Part shown: piece by piece, positions 35,459 through 44,347 of the stretch | Position numbering within the stretch: position 1 is the first letter of the stretch | How the letters are laid out: every line of letters begins with the position of its first letter | Source: Apilactobacillus quenuiae | GTDB taxonomy: Bacteria > Bacillota > Bacilli > Lactobacillales > Lactobacillaceae | Length of the DNA: 64,000 bases | Direction of reading: 5' to 3' | Assembly (NCBI RefSeq): GCF_002994005.1 | Contig: NZ_POSN01000003.1 | Coordinates: 220,446 to 284,445, forward strand | The notes under the pieces: model-generated | What the model was told of the DNA's origin: nothing | The model's input: only the letters and a program-made list of their open reading frames with translations | Databases searched by the model: none | Made by a program: the position numbers and the translations under genes

Positions 35459-35893
35459 TTAAATATACTCTATAGACATAATAAGTAATATTAATAATAA
35501 TATATCAATCATAGCAAATATTGGATATATCATCTTTTTAATATATTCATTTATACTTGAATAAACATTAAGTTTTTTGGTAAACAAAATATATAAGTAC
35601 TCATCTATTAGAATAGATATCATTATTAATATAATTATTATGAAAGTTTTATTATATACCAGTGCTATATTGAATAGTCCTGATAATACTAGTGCAAAAG
35701 ACATCCCTAAAAATAAAAAAGAAAAATTAAGATATTTATTCTTTATTACATCTTTGTCTGAATACATATTTTTTTTATTTTCATATTTAATTTTCTGTTT
35801 AAAGTGTTTAAATTCTTTAAGAATTTTTATTAATAAATATATCAATGGAATATAAAGCACCAGTATAGTTAGATTTAAAATAAAATGAATGAT
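35459..35893 (-). CDS. Four-helix membrane protein of unknown function
   Basis: About 144 residues with four hydrophobic segments and a basic loop (KEFKHFKQKIKYENKK) after helix 1. The frame can begin with TTG at 35911, but that has no ribosome site. TTTTGGAG (ending 35900) is followed after 6 bases by ATC (35893) and ATT, while the ATG at 35899 touches the site directly. A near-cognate start is therefore likely. The family is not recognised. No neighbour suggests a role. Confidence 0.5.
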   Translation of the reverse strand: MIHFILNLTILVLYIPLIYLLIKILKEFKHFKQKIKYENKKNMYSDKDVIKNKYLNFSFLFLGMSFALVLSGLFNIALVYNKTFIIIILIMISILIDEYLYILFTKKLNVYSSINEYIKKMIYPIFAMIDILLLILLIMSIEYI

Positions 35894-35911
35894 TACCATC
35901 TCCAAAATCAA

Positions 35912-36527
35912 TTTTTAACATATATTTATTTAACAATCTGTTATTTTTATAAATAATTAATTCAACTAGTAATTATCCTAACATATCTTCAATAAAAATA
36001 TTTGCAATCTAATATTATTAGAAGATTCAAAGTTTTAGTTTGAGACTATGTAATTTAACCGTTTTTCAAGTGGATAAAGCTACTATAACTTATGCGCTAG
36101 CGACGTTTTATTTTTAAAATATCACGATGTATTTAAATTAGATGAAAAAAGTTATATTAAAGCCAATATATACATTCATGATTAAAAGACTGGTAAATCA
36201 AATACTTTATATTTAAGTTCTATTGAAAAAATTAACTCAATATCAGCAATGTTTAACGACTAATAATATTAAATCTAAATGTCTATTTCTAAGCATTGAT
36301 AATGATAAATATCTTGATTTTATACATTTTTATATAATTATGCATAAAGTAGACTATCATTTAAATGTTGGTTATTTAGGTATTCGTATCATGTATATAC
36401 TCAATTTAATTATAATATTAGTTTATTTATGAATTTTTTGAATCATTATTCTTAAACTATATTTATTTTTGTGTAATATTTATATCTATGTTTATAATTA
36501 TTTAATACATAAGGAGGTATTTAACAT
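35912..36527. other. AT-rich stretch without a supported gene
   Basis: A weak rightward frame at 36223-36432 (69 codons, TTG start) has no ribosome site or known family. A short stretch near 36070 could encode VDKATITYALATFYF before a stop, which looks like a remnant. Nothing else is supported apart from the ribosome site of the next gene. Confidence 0.45.
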
Positions 36528-37238
36528 ATGGCAATATATAAAAAATTGAAATTATGCTTCATAGTATTAATTTTTCTTACTTTTTTATCATTCAGTTTAA
36601 GCATTAATGTTAAAGCTGATAATAATATCAACGTTAATGTAAACTATGTTGATTCAGTTAGTGGGCATAAATTACAAAATGATACTACTATATCAGGAAA
36701 GATAGGAACAAATCTAAATATTATTCCGCCTAAAATTAATGGATATTATTTTAAGGGCAGTAGTGAATTAATCAATGGTAAGTTCAGTAACAATGTTTCC
36801 AGTATAAATATGTATTATGTGCCGGCATCAACAAATAAAGATAACTCTAATAATACAACAAAACAAACAAAAAATTCAGGTGATTCAAATAGTACGTTGA
36901 TTGATAAAGATAAAAGTGGTTATCATAAATCTCAATCAGATAATGACAGATCTACAATGGCAGATAATAATGTTAATAAATTAAATCCTAGTACAAAATC
37001 TAAAGACAATTCTTCATCAAATTTAACAAATAAAGAATCTTTAAATAAGAATACAAATCCAGATAAAAAGGTCAATACAAATCATAAGGACAAGAGTGAT
37101 TCAGATAAAAACGTAACAGCTAAGTCTCATTCTAATGACAAAAATATCTATATTTATATGGGTATTATTATTGTTTTATTAGCCATTATAATTCCTAGCT
37201 ACCTTGTAATAAGAAAAAATGGTAAACATTTTAAATAG
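36528..37238 (+). CDS. Surface protein with one MucBP-like domain and C-terminal membrane anchor
   Basis: 236 residues. The signal peptide is about 1-31 (ends VKA). One MucBP-like unit covers about 35-105 (VNVNYVDSVSGHKL...KINGYYFKGSSELINGKF...MYYVPA). A long Ser/Asn/Lys/Asp-rich linker (106-205) follows, then a membrane helix (IYMGIIIVLLAIIIPSYLVI) and a basic tail. No LPXTG motif precedes the helix, so sortase anchoring is unlikely. AAGGAGGT precedes the ATG. A possible mucus- or matrix-binding protein. Confidence 0.75.
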   Translation: MAIYKKLKLCFIVLIFLTFLSFSLSINVKADNNINVNVNYVDSVSGHKLQNDTTISGKIGTNLNIIPPKINGYYFKGSSELINGKFSNNVSSINMYYVPASTNKDNSNNTTKQTKNSGDSNSTLIDKDKSGYHKSQSDNDRSTMADNNVNKLNPSTKSKDNSSSNLTNKESLNKNTNPDKKVNTNHKDKSDSDKNVTAKSHSNDKNIYIYMGIIIVLLAIIIPSYLVIRKNGKHFK

Positions 37239-37364
37239 TATTTTTTCATGAATTTATCACCACGATTTTTTTAATTTGTGTATAATTTTTGAAAAATAAC
37301 ATCATTTTATTTTTTATGTGTTAATGTTTATATAAACATTAATAAAATGAAGGGAGGTATTATT

Positions 37365-38195
37365 ATGAATAAAAATAAATCTATAGCCATATCAATAACT
37401 GTTCTTTTAATATCTATACTATTCTTATTTGCAACTAATAATGCTCAAGCTGCTGAGGTTGTCCATAAGGCACCCATAAAAAGTAATCTACCAACATATA
37501 AGTCTCTATATAGGAAAAATAATTATAGACACATTTGGACTAAACATATTAATAAAGCATCAGTTGATATTGTTGGATCTCCATTTCTTTATTCTAAGAA
37601 TTTATATAATTCTTATAAATCATCTCAAGCACTTGAAAATTATGTTGATGTATATGTAGTTTCTAAAGAAAAACTTTATAATAAAAAGAATCATAAATAC
37701 TATGTGTTCTATGGAATAAATGATGGTACAAGCCATGATATAAAATATTGGGTAAGAGATAAATGGGTAGTATTTCTTAATCAATCTAATAAGTCATATT
37801 ATAATGAAAAGGTAATTAGTATTTTTAATGGATATTCTACAGATAATAATATTCAATCAATAGCTAATTTATATGCAAGTTATTTTGATAATCCTGTTAA
37901 TAAGGGATATCAATATTTAATAGATTTTGACGATCAAGCATCCAATATTGATCATAATACAAAAAACTTACATCGTTTTGAATTAAAGCATGATAAAGAT
38001 AATTATAGTAATGAAATCTTTAAGCAACTAAACTCTAATAAAATTAGTTTTAAAAATTATGTATATAAATTGTATAGACATCAAATTGGTAATATCTATA
38101 AATTTGGAAAGCATAAACGTATAGGTGTTTATGTTTATCAAAAAGGAAATAAATATTATGGTAATGTGATTATAGTAATAAATGACAATAAATAA
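37365..38195 (+). CDS. Secreted protein of unknown function, 276 residues
   Basis: It starts at 37365 after GAAGGGAGG. The signal peptide (about 1-30) ends in NAQAAEVV. The mature protein is rich in Tyr, Lys and Asn, with a middle region DVYVVSKEKLYNKKNHKYYV and C-terminal strands (YGNVIIVIND). The family is not recognised. It follows the MucBP-like protein and has its own terminator. Confidence 0.65.
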   Translation: MNKNKSIAISITVLLISILFLFATNNAQAAEVVHKAPIKSNLPTYKSLYRKNNYRHIWTKHINKASVDIVGSPFLYSKNLYNSYKSSQALENYVDVYVVSKEKLYNKKNHKYYVFYGINDGTSHDIKYWVRDKWVVFLNQSNKSYYNEKVISIFNGYSTDNNIQSIANLYASYFDNPVNKGYQYLIDFDDQASNIDHNTKNLHRFELKHDKDNYSNEIFKQLNSNKISFKNYVYKLYRHQIGNIYKFGKHKRIGVYVYQKGNKYYGNVIIVINDNK

Positions 38196-38200
38196 AATAA

Positions 38201-38243
38201 AGGAAATCTTAACTTTTTAATTAAGATTTCCTTTATTTTTCTA
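38201..38243 (+). terminator. Terminator after secreted 276-residue protein
   Basis: AAAGGAAATCTTAA and TTAAGATTTCCTTT stem followed by T's. Confidence 0.85.
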
Positions 38244-38292
38244 TAGAATTTAACATGATAAAATGCACATAAAGGAGTTGTCATAGTAATTA

Positions 38293-38877
38293 ATGATTTC
38301 AGTAGACGGTAAACCATATTTTGGAAATATGATTAGCTCAGAGATTATCTTGATACCAATGTTGCTATTATTATTTTTTATGATGTTTATTCTAATTAAG
38401 CGAAGAAAACTAAATGTTTTAAATGGCATTACATTAGTTATGTTTTTTATATATTTATATAATCTTATTAGTATGACTATTTTTCCAATAAATATTTTTA
38501 ATTCATCTAATCTAATTCATAATATCAGCTTTGGTAAACAAACAATGTTTAATTTTAATGTTATGGACATGTTTAACTATTTACCTATTCAAATATGGGG
38601 AAACATATTGTTAACATTTCCACTAGCTATTTTTTTAAATTCACTATTTCCAAATAAATTTCACGGTTGGTATATAAATATTATCGTTGGTTTTTTATCA
38701 ACCTTATTAATAGAAACATCTCAATTAATCCTTAATTATTTTTATTTAGGATATAGGGTATTTGATGTTAACGATATAATTTTAAACTTTATAGGATACA
38801 TATTAGGATTAATCATATATATAATTATTAAATTTATATTTAGTCGTAAAATAAAATTTTTAAGTATTACTAAATAA
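38293..38877 (+). CDS. VanZ-like family membrane protein
   Basis: 194 residues with five hydrophobic helices. The VanZ-type core reads YNLISMTIFPINIF near residues 56-70, ILLTFPLAIFLNSLFP in the middle and LIETSQLILNYFYLGYRVFDVNDIILNFIGYILG near the end. The last stretch is the hallmark ET.Q....R..D..D...N..G. VanZ proteins alter glycopeptide sensitivity, but the role of most chromosomal members is unknown. AAAGGAG lies 14 bases upstream. Confidence 0.88.
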   Translation: MISVDGKPYFGNMISSEIILIPMLLLLFFMMFILIKRRKLNVLNGITLVMFFIYLYNLISMTIFPINIFNSSNLIHNISFGKQTMFNFNVMDMFNYLPIQIWGNILLTFPLAIFLNSLFPNKFHGWYINIIVGFLSTLLIETSQLILNYFYLGYRVFDVNDIILNFIGYILGLIIYIIIKFIFSRKIKFLSITK

Positions 38878-38918
38878 AAAAACAGCACTTAGGCTCTCTG
38901 CTCTAAGTGCTGTTTTTT
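38876..38918 (+). terminator. Terminator after VanZ-like gene
   Basis: AACAGCACTTAG and CTAAGTGCTGTT stem followed by six T's. Confidence 0.88.
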
Positions 38919-38977
38919 GTTATAAATTATTTGTAGTATATAGGAATATCATTATTTTGCAGGATTATTTTTTAATC

Positions 38978-39133
38978 TCAATCATTAATCCATCTTAAAG
39001 AAGCAGCTTTCCAATCCTGATTAACATGTAAATTTAATCTATATTTATGATTTTGATTAATATTTGATTGATGCTTAATAATTAATTGTTTTTTATTATT
39101 ATAAAACCTTCTTTTCTTTAAGATTATTAACAA
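38978..39133 (-). other. Possible short gene fragment (51 codons)
   Basis: A leftward frame from a TTG at 39133 reads KKRRFYNNKKQLIIKHQSN and ends VNQDWKAASLRWIND. The composition looks protein-like, but there is no ribosome site. It may be the C-terminal remnant of a lost gene in the 350-base gap before copY. Confidence 0.3.
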
Positions 39134-39178
39134 TATAACAGTGAAATCTTAAATAAAACTTAAGCGAAATCTTTTTCT

Positions 39179-39206
39179 TTGACATTTCCGTCTACAAATG
39201 TAGACT
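39179..39206 (+). promoter_or_regulatory. Copper-responsive promoter with CopY operator
   Basis: TTGACA (39179-39184) and TAGACT (39201-39206) with 16 bases between. The perfect palindrome GTCTACAAATGTAGAC (39190-39205) contains the cop box TACANNTGTA and fills the spacer, so CopY would block RNA polymerase until copper displaces it. Confidence 0.85.
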
Positions 39207-39239
39207 ATATATAAATAATAAATTTAAGAGGTGGTAACC

Positions 39240-39671
39240 ATCGATAACAAAGTCAGTAACATTTCCGATGCTGAATGGGAATTAATGAGGGTTTTGTGGA
39301 CAATCGGTGATTCAAGAAGTAAGACAATTATTGATTTACTTTCCAAGAAAAGTGATTGGAGTGAATCAACAATTAAAACTTTAATTACTAGATTGAAGAA
39401 TAAAAAAATCATTGGTGTAAAAAAAGTTGATAAAAAGAATTACTATCACTGTTTAATCAATGAACAAGATGCTTACAAAATGAAAATTAAACATATGTTT
39501 AATGAAATTTGTTGTATGCAATATGGTTCAACTCTTGATTATTTAATTAATAACATTGATTTGAGCAAATCCGATATTAGCAAACTAATTAAAACCTTAG
39601 ATAAAAAAATGGTGGATGCACCAGAAAAAGTTGAATGTCATTGTTTAGGAGGTAAGATTTATGAGTCATAA
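39240..39671 (+). CDS. copY: CopY/TcrY family copper-responsive repressor
   Basis: About 143 residues. The MecI/BlaI-type winged helix starts at ISDAEWELMRVLWTIGDSR, and the C-terminus ends VECHCLGGKIYES. The usual CxCxxxxCxC metal site is reduced to one CxC. The in-frame GTG at 39231 overlaps the ribosome site AGAGGTGG; the ATC at 39240 has proper spacing and gives the usual family length. An AUC start is therefore likely. It overlaps copB by 11 bases and represses from the operator at 39190. Confidence 0.88.
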   Translation: MDNKVSNISDAEWELMRVLWTIGDSRSKTIIDLLSKKSDWSESTIKTLITRLKNKKIIGVKKVDKKNYYHCLINEQDAYKMKIKHMFNEICCMQYGSTLDYLINNIDLSKSDISKLIKTLDKKMVDAPEKVECHCLGGKIYES

Positions 39672-41970
39672 AGACATGAAAAACATGGATCATAGCAAGA
39701 TGAACCATGAAGAGATGGATTGTTGCAGTACAGACAAAAATGGTCATATGGATCACAAAAACATGAAAAATTGTGATATGGATCATATGCAACATGATGA
39801 TAAAAATAACATGCATCATGACATGAGTAATATGAAACATGACCATGAAGAGCATATGCACCATGATATGGATATGGGTGGTATGGATCATAATCACGAA
39901 CATATGCATCACGATATGGACATGAGCCACATGCACCATGGCAGTGGTCATATGGATCACATGGACATGGGTAACATGAACCATGATCATGGACATATGA
40001 TGAACCATGGTGGTCACATGATGGATATGGGTGATTTGAAAAAGAAATTTTGGATTTCGCTAATTTTAACAATTCCAATTATCCTTATGTCACCAATGAT
40101 GGGAATGAAACTACCATTTCAATTAACCTTCAGTGGTTCTGACTTTATTGTCTTAATTTTAGGTAGTATTTTATTTTTCTATTGCAGTACCCCATTTTTT
40201 AATGGTGCCAAAGGTGAAATGAAAAATAAAAAGCCTGAAATGATGTCACTAATTACCTTAGGTATTTCAGTTGCTTATATTTATAGTATTTATGCAGTAG
40301 TTGCTAATGACATTTTGCATGTAACTCCAATGGTTAATGATTTCTTTTGGGAGTTATCTACATTAATTGTGATCATGTTATTGGGGCACTGGATTGAAAT
40401 GAATTCAGTTATGAATGCTGGTTCAGCAATTAATAAATTGTCCAAACTATTGCCAGATAATGCACATTTAATTAGCGATAACCAAACAAAGGATGTTTCC
40501 ACAAGTGAATTATCAGTTGGGGATAACATTTTAATTCAAGCTGGAGAAAAGATTCCTGCTGATGGAACGATTTATGATGGGGCAACTTCAGTTAATGAAT
40601 CATTAGTAACTGGTGAATCAAGAAGTGTTAATAAAAAATCAGATGACTCAGTTATTGGTGGTTCTGTTAACGGTGATGGTACTATTAAAGTTAAAATTTC
40701 TGGAACTGGCAATAGTGGTTATTTATCTAAAGTAATGAATATGGTGCAAGAAGCTCAATCTGCTAAATCAAAAACTGAAAATTTGGCTAATCAAGTCGCT
40801 AGTTACTTGTTCTATGCAGCATTAATTGTTGCTATTATTGCCTTTGTTTCCTGGTCATTTATTAAAGGAATTAGTTTTTCCATTCCAGTTACTGTTACAG
40901 TATTAATTATTGCTTGTCCACATGCATTAGGCTTGGCGGTTCCATTAATCGTTTCTAGAACAACTTCCATTGCTGCTACTAATGGATTATTGATTAGAAA
41001 TAAAACTTCATTAGAAAAAATTAATGACATTAAATATGCATTAATGGACAAAACTGGCACCCTAACTGAAGGTAAATTTCAAGTTAATGGTTATGACAGT
41101 TTAGATAATAATTATGCAAAAGCTGAAATTTTAAAAATTGCTGCTAGTGTGGAACAAAATTCTAATCATCCATTAGCAACAGGGATTATGGAAGCCGCTA
41201 AACAAAAAGAATTATCATTATCTGACGTAAATAATGATAATCAAATTACTGGATACGGAATGAAAGGGACAATTAATAATCATGAATTCTTAATTGTTTC
41301 CGCTGCATATTTAGATGCTAATAATATTCAATATGATGAAAACGTAACTAAGCAATATTTAGAAAAAGGTAATTCATTAAGTTATGTAGTTGAAAATAAT
41401 AAAGTTATTGGCTTTGTGGCTGAAGGTGATTCAATTAAATCCGGTTCAAAAGATATGATTCAATATTTACAAAGCCAAGGGATTACGCCAGTCATGTTAA
41501 CTGGTGATAATGAGTCTGCTGCAAATAAAGTGGCTTCATTACTAGGTATTACAGAAGTAAAAGCTAAATTACTTCCAGAAGATAAGCAAAAGAATGTTAC
41601 TAATTATCAAAAAGATGGCAAAGTGATGTTTATTGGTGATGGAATTAATGATGCTCCTAGTTTAACGCAATCAGATATGGGTATTGCAATTGGATCAGGA
41701 ACTGATATTGCAGTTGATTCTGCCGATGTTGTATTGGTTAACAGTAATCCACTAGACGTGGTTAGTTTAGTTAAATTAGCTAAAGAGTCACATACTAAGA
41801 TGATTCAGAACTTATGGTGGGGAGCTGGTTACAATATTATAGCTTTACCATTGGCTGCAGGTGTTTTATCATTTGCCGGAATTATGTTAGATCCAATGGT
41901 TGGAGCAATTATCATGTCGATAAGTACAGTGATTGTTGCTTTGAATGCGTTGACTTTAAAAATTAAATAA
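39661..41970 (+). CDS. copB: Copper-exporting P-type ATPase, CopB type
   Basis: 769 residues. The first 120 are an extreme His/Met/Asp repeat (HDMSNMKHDHEEHMHHDMD-like) that should bind copper. P1B-ATPase domains follow: actuator TGES, the transmembrane ion site ACPHALGLAVPL (CPH, the CopB type), phosphorylation DKTGTLTEG, HP motif SNHPLATG and hinge GDGINDAPS. It pumps copper or silver out of the cell. There is no CXXC metal domain. AGGAGGT lies upstream inside copY. A terminator follows at 41981-42022. Confidence 0.96.
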   Translation: MSHKDMKNMDHSKMNHEEMDCCSTDKNGHMDHKNMKNCDMDHMQHDDKNNMHHDMSNMKHDHEEHMHHDMDMGGMDHNHEHMHHDMDMSHMHHGSGHMDHMDMGNMNHDHGHMMNHGGHMMDMGDLKKKFWISLILTIPIILMSPMMGMKLPFQLTFSGSDFIVLILGSILFFYCSTPFFNGAKGEMKNKKPEMMSLITLGISVAYIYSIYAVVANDILHVTPMVNDFFWELSTLIVIMLLGHWIEMNSVMNAGSAINKLSKLLPDNAHLISDNQTKDVSTSELSVGDNILIQAGEKIPADGTIYDGATSVNESLVTGESRSVNKKSDDSVIGGSVNGDGTIKVKISGTGNSGYLSKVMNMVQEAQSAKSKTENLANQVASYLFYAALIVAIIAFVSWSFIKGISFSIPVTVTVLIIACPHALGLAVPLIVSRTTSIAATNGLLIRNKTSLEKINDIKYALMDKTGTLTEGKFQVNGYDSLDNNYAKAEILKIAASVEQNSNHPLATGIMEAAKQKELSLSDVNNDNQITGYGMKGTINNHEFLIVSAAYLDANNIQYDENVTKQYLEKGNSLSYVVENNKVIGFVAEGDSIKSGSKDMIQYLQSQGITPVMLTGDNESAANKVASLLGITEVKAKLLPEDKQKNVTNYQKDGKVMFIGDGINDAPSLTQSDMGIAIGSGTDIAVDSADVVLVNSNPLDVVSLVKLAKESHTKMIQNLWWGAGYNIIALPLAAGVLSFAGIMLDPMVGAIIMSISTVIVALNALTLKIK

Positions 41971-41980
41971 TTAATCTAAT

Positions 41981-42022
41981 AAAAATTAGCTAGTCTTTTT
42001 ATTAAGTCTAGCTAATTTTTTT
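41981..42022 (+). terminator. Terminator after copY-copB
   Basis: AAAATTAGCTAG and CTAGCTAATTTT stem, followed by T's. Confidence 0.85.
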
Positions 42023-42099
42023 ACGTATATATTTATTTGAAAAATTGATTAATTAATATATAATCGCAACTATGTTAAATAATAGAAAGGAATGCTGAT

Positions 42100-42519
42100 A
42101 TGAAAAGATTAATATTTTCGGTCATTTTAATTTTTATTTTATTTATTTCATGGAATCATTATAAAAATAATGATGCAAACAATAATTTTCAATATGAAAT
42201 TAACCAAGTGAAACAAGGTAATTTTAAAGAACTATTAGGATCAAGAAGCCAAGCAGATTTAAAAAATGAAGCAAGTGAATTAGGTGGATCTATTAATAGC
42301 CAATTTAAACAAGTAGAAAAGAAATTTAATAAAACAAATAATGAAAGTTCTAAAAATAGAACCAATGAAGAAAATAGAGGATTTAATTCAGCAATAAACA
42401 ATAAAAACTTTAATATTACTAACGTTTCTGCAGAATTTAAAAAAGGTTATCAACAAGGACTAAAGCAATTGGCTGAATTAGCTAAAAAGTTACATTTGAT
42501 TAAAGAAGACAATAAGTAA
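42100..42519 (+). CDS. Small membrane-anchored or secreted protein, 139 residues
   Basis: One N-terminal hydrophobic helix (RLIFSVILIFILFIS) followed by a polar, helical, Asn/Lys/Glu-rich body with SELGGSINSQFKQVEKKFNK and a closing FKKGYQQGLKQLAELAKKLH. No lipobox. AGAAAGGAA precedes the ATG and a terminator follows. It stands just after the copper operon but has its own unit, so a link to copper is unproven. Confidence 0.65.
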   Translation: MKRLIFSVILIFILFISWNHYKNNDANNNFQYEINQVKQGNFKELLGSRSQADLKNEASELGGSINSQFKQVEKKFNKTNNESSKNRTNEENRGFNSAINNKNFNITNVSAEFKKGYQQGLKQLAELAKKLHLIKEDNK

Positions 42520-42525
42520 ACGTAT

Positions 42526-42561
42526 AAAAAGGACATTGTTATAATTAACAATGTCCTTTTT
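42526..42561 (+). terminator. Terminator after the 139-residue protein
   Basis: AAAAGGACATTGTT and AACAATGTCCTTTT stem with T's. Confidence 0.88.
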
Positions 42562-42566
42562 CAAAT

Positions 42567-42625
42567 TTGACTTTTTATAAATTTTAAGTAACATATAAAT
42601 TACTTAAGGAATTTATATGTTACTT
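42567..42625 (+). promoter_or_regulatory. Promoter and 16-bp inverted-repeat operator of the XRE/DUF3278 operon
   Basis: TTGACT (42567-42572) and TAACAT (42589-42594) with 16 bases between. Overlapping the -10, AAGTAACATATAAATT (42586-42601) and its exact complement (42610-42625) flank ACTTAAGG. The half-site GTTACTTAA recurs just after it. This is a likely autoregulatory operator for the XRE protein encoded immediately downstream. Confidence 0.75.
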
Positions 42626-42641
42626 AAGTAGGAGTGTAAAT

Positions 42642-42833
42642 ATGAATAATAAAGTAAAGCTCATCAGAGTTTCTAAAAATCTCCAGCAAAAAGATTTAGC
42701 TCTAAAAGTTGGTATTTCAAGGCAAACGTTAAGTTTAATTGAAAAGGGTAGATATAATCCATCTTTAAAGTTATGTGTAAGCATTGCTGAAGCTTTGGAC
42801 TCAGATTTAAATTCATTATTTTGGAAGGTGTAA
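42642..42833 (+). CDS. Small XRE-family transcriptional regulator
   Basis: 63 residues, a bare HTH domain (LQQKDLALKVGISRQTLSLIEKGRYNPSLKL) of the Cro/YozG type. TAGGAGTG precedes the ATG. It is the first gene of a six-gene unit of membrane proteins and sits directly behind a long inverted-repeat operator, so it probably represses this operon. Such mini-XRE genes are often paired with DUF3278 membrane proteins in lactobacilli. Confidence 0.9.
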   Translation: MNNKVKLIRVSKNLQQKDLALKVGISRQTLSLIEKGRYNPSLKLCVSIAEALDSDLNSLFWKV

Positions 42834-42835
42834 GG

Positions 42836-43372
42836 ATGAGAAAAACAAAAGATTCACTATATGTTAGGATAATTAAACATACTTATGGAATTCATGGTTA
42901 TTTTGATGAATATAAAAAACAAGAAGTAAATAGAATAGGCAATAATGCATTTATAATTTTATTCATTCTTTTTTTCCTGCAGATGTTCTCCACAGTATTT
43001 CTTGTTTCATTATTGGATGCCGATGATGTTTTAACAGTTTTATTATTTACTGATTTATTAATATTTTTCACAATTATTTTTTATGTAAATATTGCTGTTT
43101 CTAGGCTTAAATTAGATCAAGTTGAAGCATATGATAATAACGACTATAATTTTAAGATTAATAAATTTAAAAGAAAATGTATACTAATGGCATTTAATTT
43201 TTTTATTTGTGAGCGTATTTTATTTTTTATTCTTGATCTTTTGTCAAATGACAAACATTTAACAATTCCTCAATTAATTATTTCTCCTAGAGAAAATATA
43301 GTTTGGGGAATTTCTGCTATTTTCGTAGGAATTACTAATTATTTTGTTTATAAACACAAAATTAAAAAATAG
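42836..43372 (+). CDS. DUF3278-type membrane protein
   Basis: 178 residues from the ATG at 42836, two bases after the XRE stop. Four hydrophobic segments with an N-terminal soluble head (IKHTYGIHGYFDEYKKQEVNR) fit the DUF3278 family, usually encoded beside a small XRE regulator. It may sequester or modulate the regulator at the membrane, but the function is not known. Confidence 0.75.
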   Translation: MRKTKDSLYVRIIKHTYGIHGYFDEYKKQEVNRIGNNAFIILFILFFLQMFSTVFLVSLLDADDVLTVLLFTDLLIFFTIIFYVNIAVSRLKLDQVEAYDNNDYNFKINKFKRKCILMAFNFFICERILFFILDLLSNDKHLTIPQLIISPRENIVWGISAIFVGITNYFVYKHKIKK

Positions 43373-43398
43373 TTATTTAAGATAAAGGAGAATAAAAA

Positions 43399-43698
43399 AT
43401 GAGTAAAAAATATTTATTAAAAAAGTTAAATTATTCAATAATTTTATACATTATGTCCTGTATATTAACGTCAATTTTGTTATATCTTTTATCTTCTTTA
43501 CAACAACTTAGCGGAATTGTTGTTCTTTTGTTTTGTGGAATTTTTTCTGCATTAAATACTTATTTTAAACGTAGGAATGAGATTAATATTAGAGGTAATG
43601 AACTTTGCCTAAATACAAAAATGAATTGGATGATTATATTGTCCATATTATTGCCAATAATATTATTCATTTTAGAAATATTGATTTATATTTATTAA
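43399..43698 (+). CDS. Small membrane protein, first of a paralogous pair
   Basis: 99 residues with three hydrophobic helices. It starts MSKKYLLKKLNYSIILYIMS and has a central basic loop (FKRRNEINIRGNE). It resembles the next protein in its first 20 residues, loop and size. AAAGGAGAA precedes the ATG. Part of the XRE/DUF3278 unit. Function unknown. Confidence 0.7.
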   Translation: MSKKYLLKKLNYSIILYIMSCILTSILLYLLSSLQQLSGIVVLLFCGIFSALNTYFKRRNEINIRGNELCLNTKMNWMIILSILLPIILFILEILIYIY

Positions 43699-43739
43699 TA
43701 TTTTAAATTTAATTACTAATCGAAGAAGGTAAAACAACT

Positions 43740-44018
43740 ATGATGGAAAAATATTTATTGAAAAAATTAAATTTAGTAACTACTATGGCTATCATATCTA
43801 TAATTGTATCTTTGTTTGTTGTAATTTATTTGCAAAAAGCATCTTATTTTTTAGCATTTTTAGCTATAGTTGGAGTTATAACTCATTATTTTTTAGACAA
43901 AAATAGGATAAAATCTAATAAAGAAATTATGAGCATAAATAGAAAAATGACCTTTATGTGTGTATATAGTTTGTTAATGCCATTTTTATTTTTACTAGTT
44001 TCTTACATATTCAGTTAG
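43740..44018 (+). CDS. Small membrane protein, second of a paralogous pair
   Basis: 92 residues with three hydrophobic helices. MEKYLLKKLNLVTTMAIIS and the loop LDKNRIKSNKEIMSINRKM match the preceding protein. GAAGGTAAA lies 8-9 bases before two successive ATGs; either may be used. Function unknown. Confidence 0.7.
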   Translation: MMEKYLLKKLNLVTTMAIISIIVSLFVVIYLQKASYFLAFLAIVGVITHYFLDKNRIKSNKEIMSINRKMTFMCVYSLLMPFLFLLVSYIFS

Positions 44019-44027
44019 GAAATTTAT

Positions 44028-44318
44028 ATGAAAAGCTATTTGAAAAAATCTTTTAGTACAAAAGAAATTGGAAATACTTTGATTACAATTTTAAGTGTTG
44101 CAATTCTCTTCTGGTTTAAAAATAATGTTAATCAAATATTAGATCATAATATGAAAAGCATATTAGAATTTATAATTATATTTATACTTCTTTTATTTCT
44201 TTGTATTACCAAAACTATGTATATAAATAAAGTAGATAAAAAGAAGAAATATATAATTTTTAATGTATTTATATTGTTTATATTATTAATTTTATTTTGT
44301 TTTACATTTATTATTTAA
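44028..44318 (+). CDS. Small membrane protein, third in the cluster
   Basis: 96 residues with three hydrophobic helices and short basic loops (MYINKVDKKKKYIIFN). TTAGGAAA precedes the ATG, 9 bases after the previous stop. It shares the helix-loop plan and the YIIFNVFILFIL end with the next protein (YLIFNVCILLIV), so these two form a second pair. Confidence 0.7.
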   Translation: MKSYLKKSFSTKEIGNTLITILSVAILFWFKNNVNQILDHNMKSILEFIIIFILLLFLCITKTMYINKVDKKKKYIIFNVFILFILLILFCFTFII

Positions 44319-44347
44319 AAACATCAGGTTTAAGGAGGTTCTCTTGT

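Noticed and set aside
36223-36432. 69-codon rightward frame as a gene
   Set aside because: TTG start without a ribosome site, no recognisable domain, AT-rich surroundings with apparent decay.
39589-40078. Two long leftward frames opposite the start of copB, rich in His, Met, Tyr and Cys
   Set aside because: They are complements of the Met/His repeat codons of CopB. They have no ribosome site, and the composition is an artefact of the repeat.
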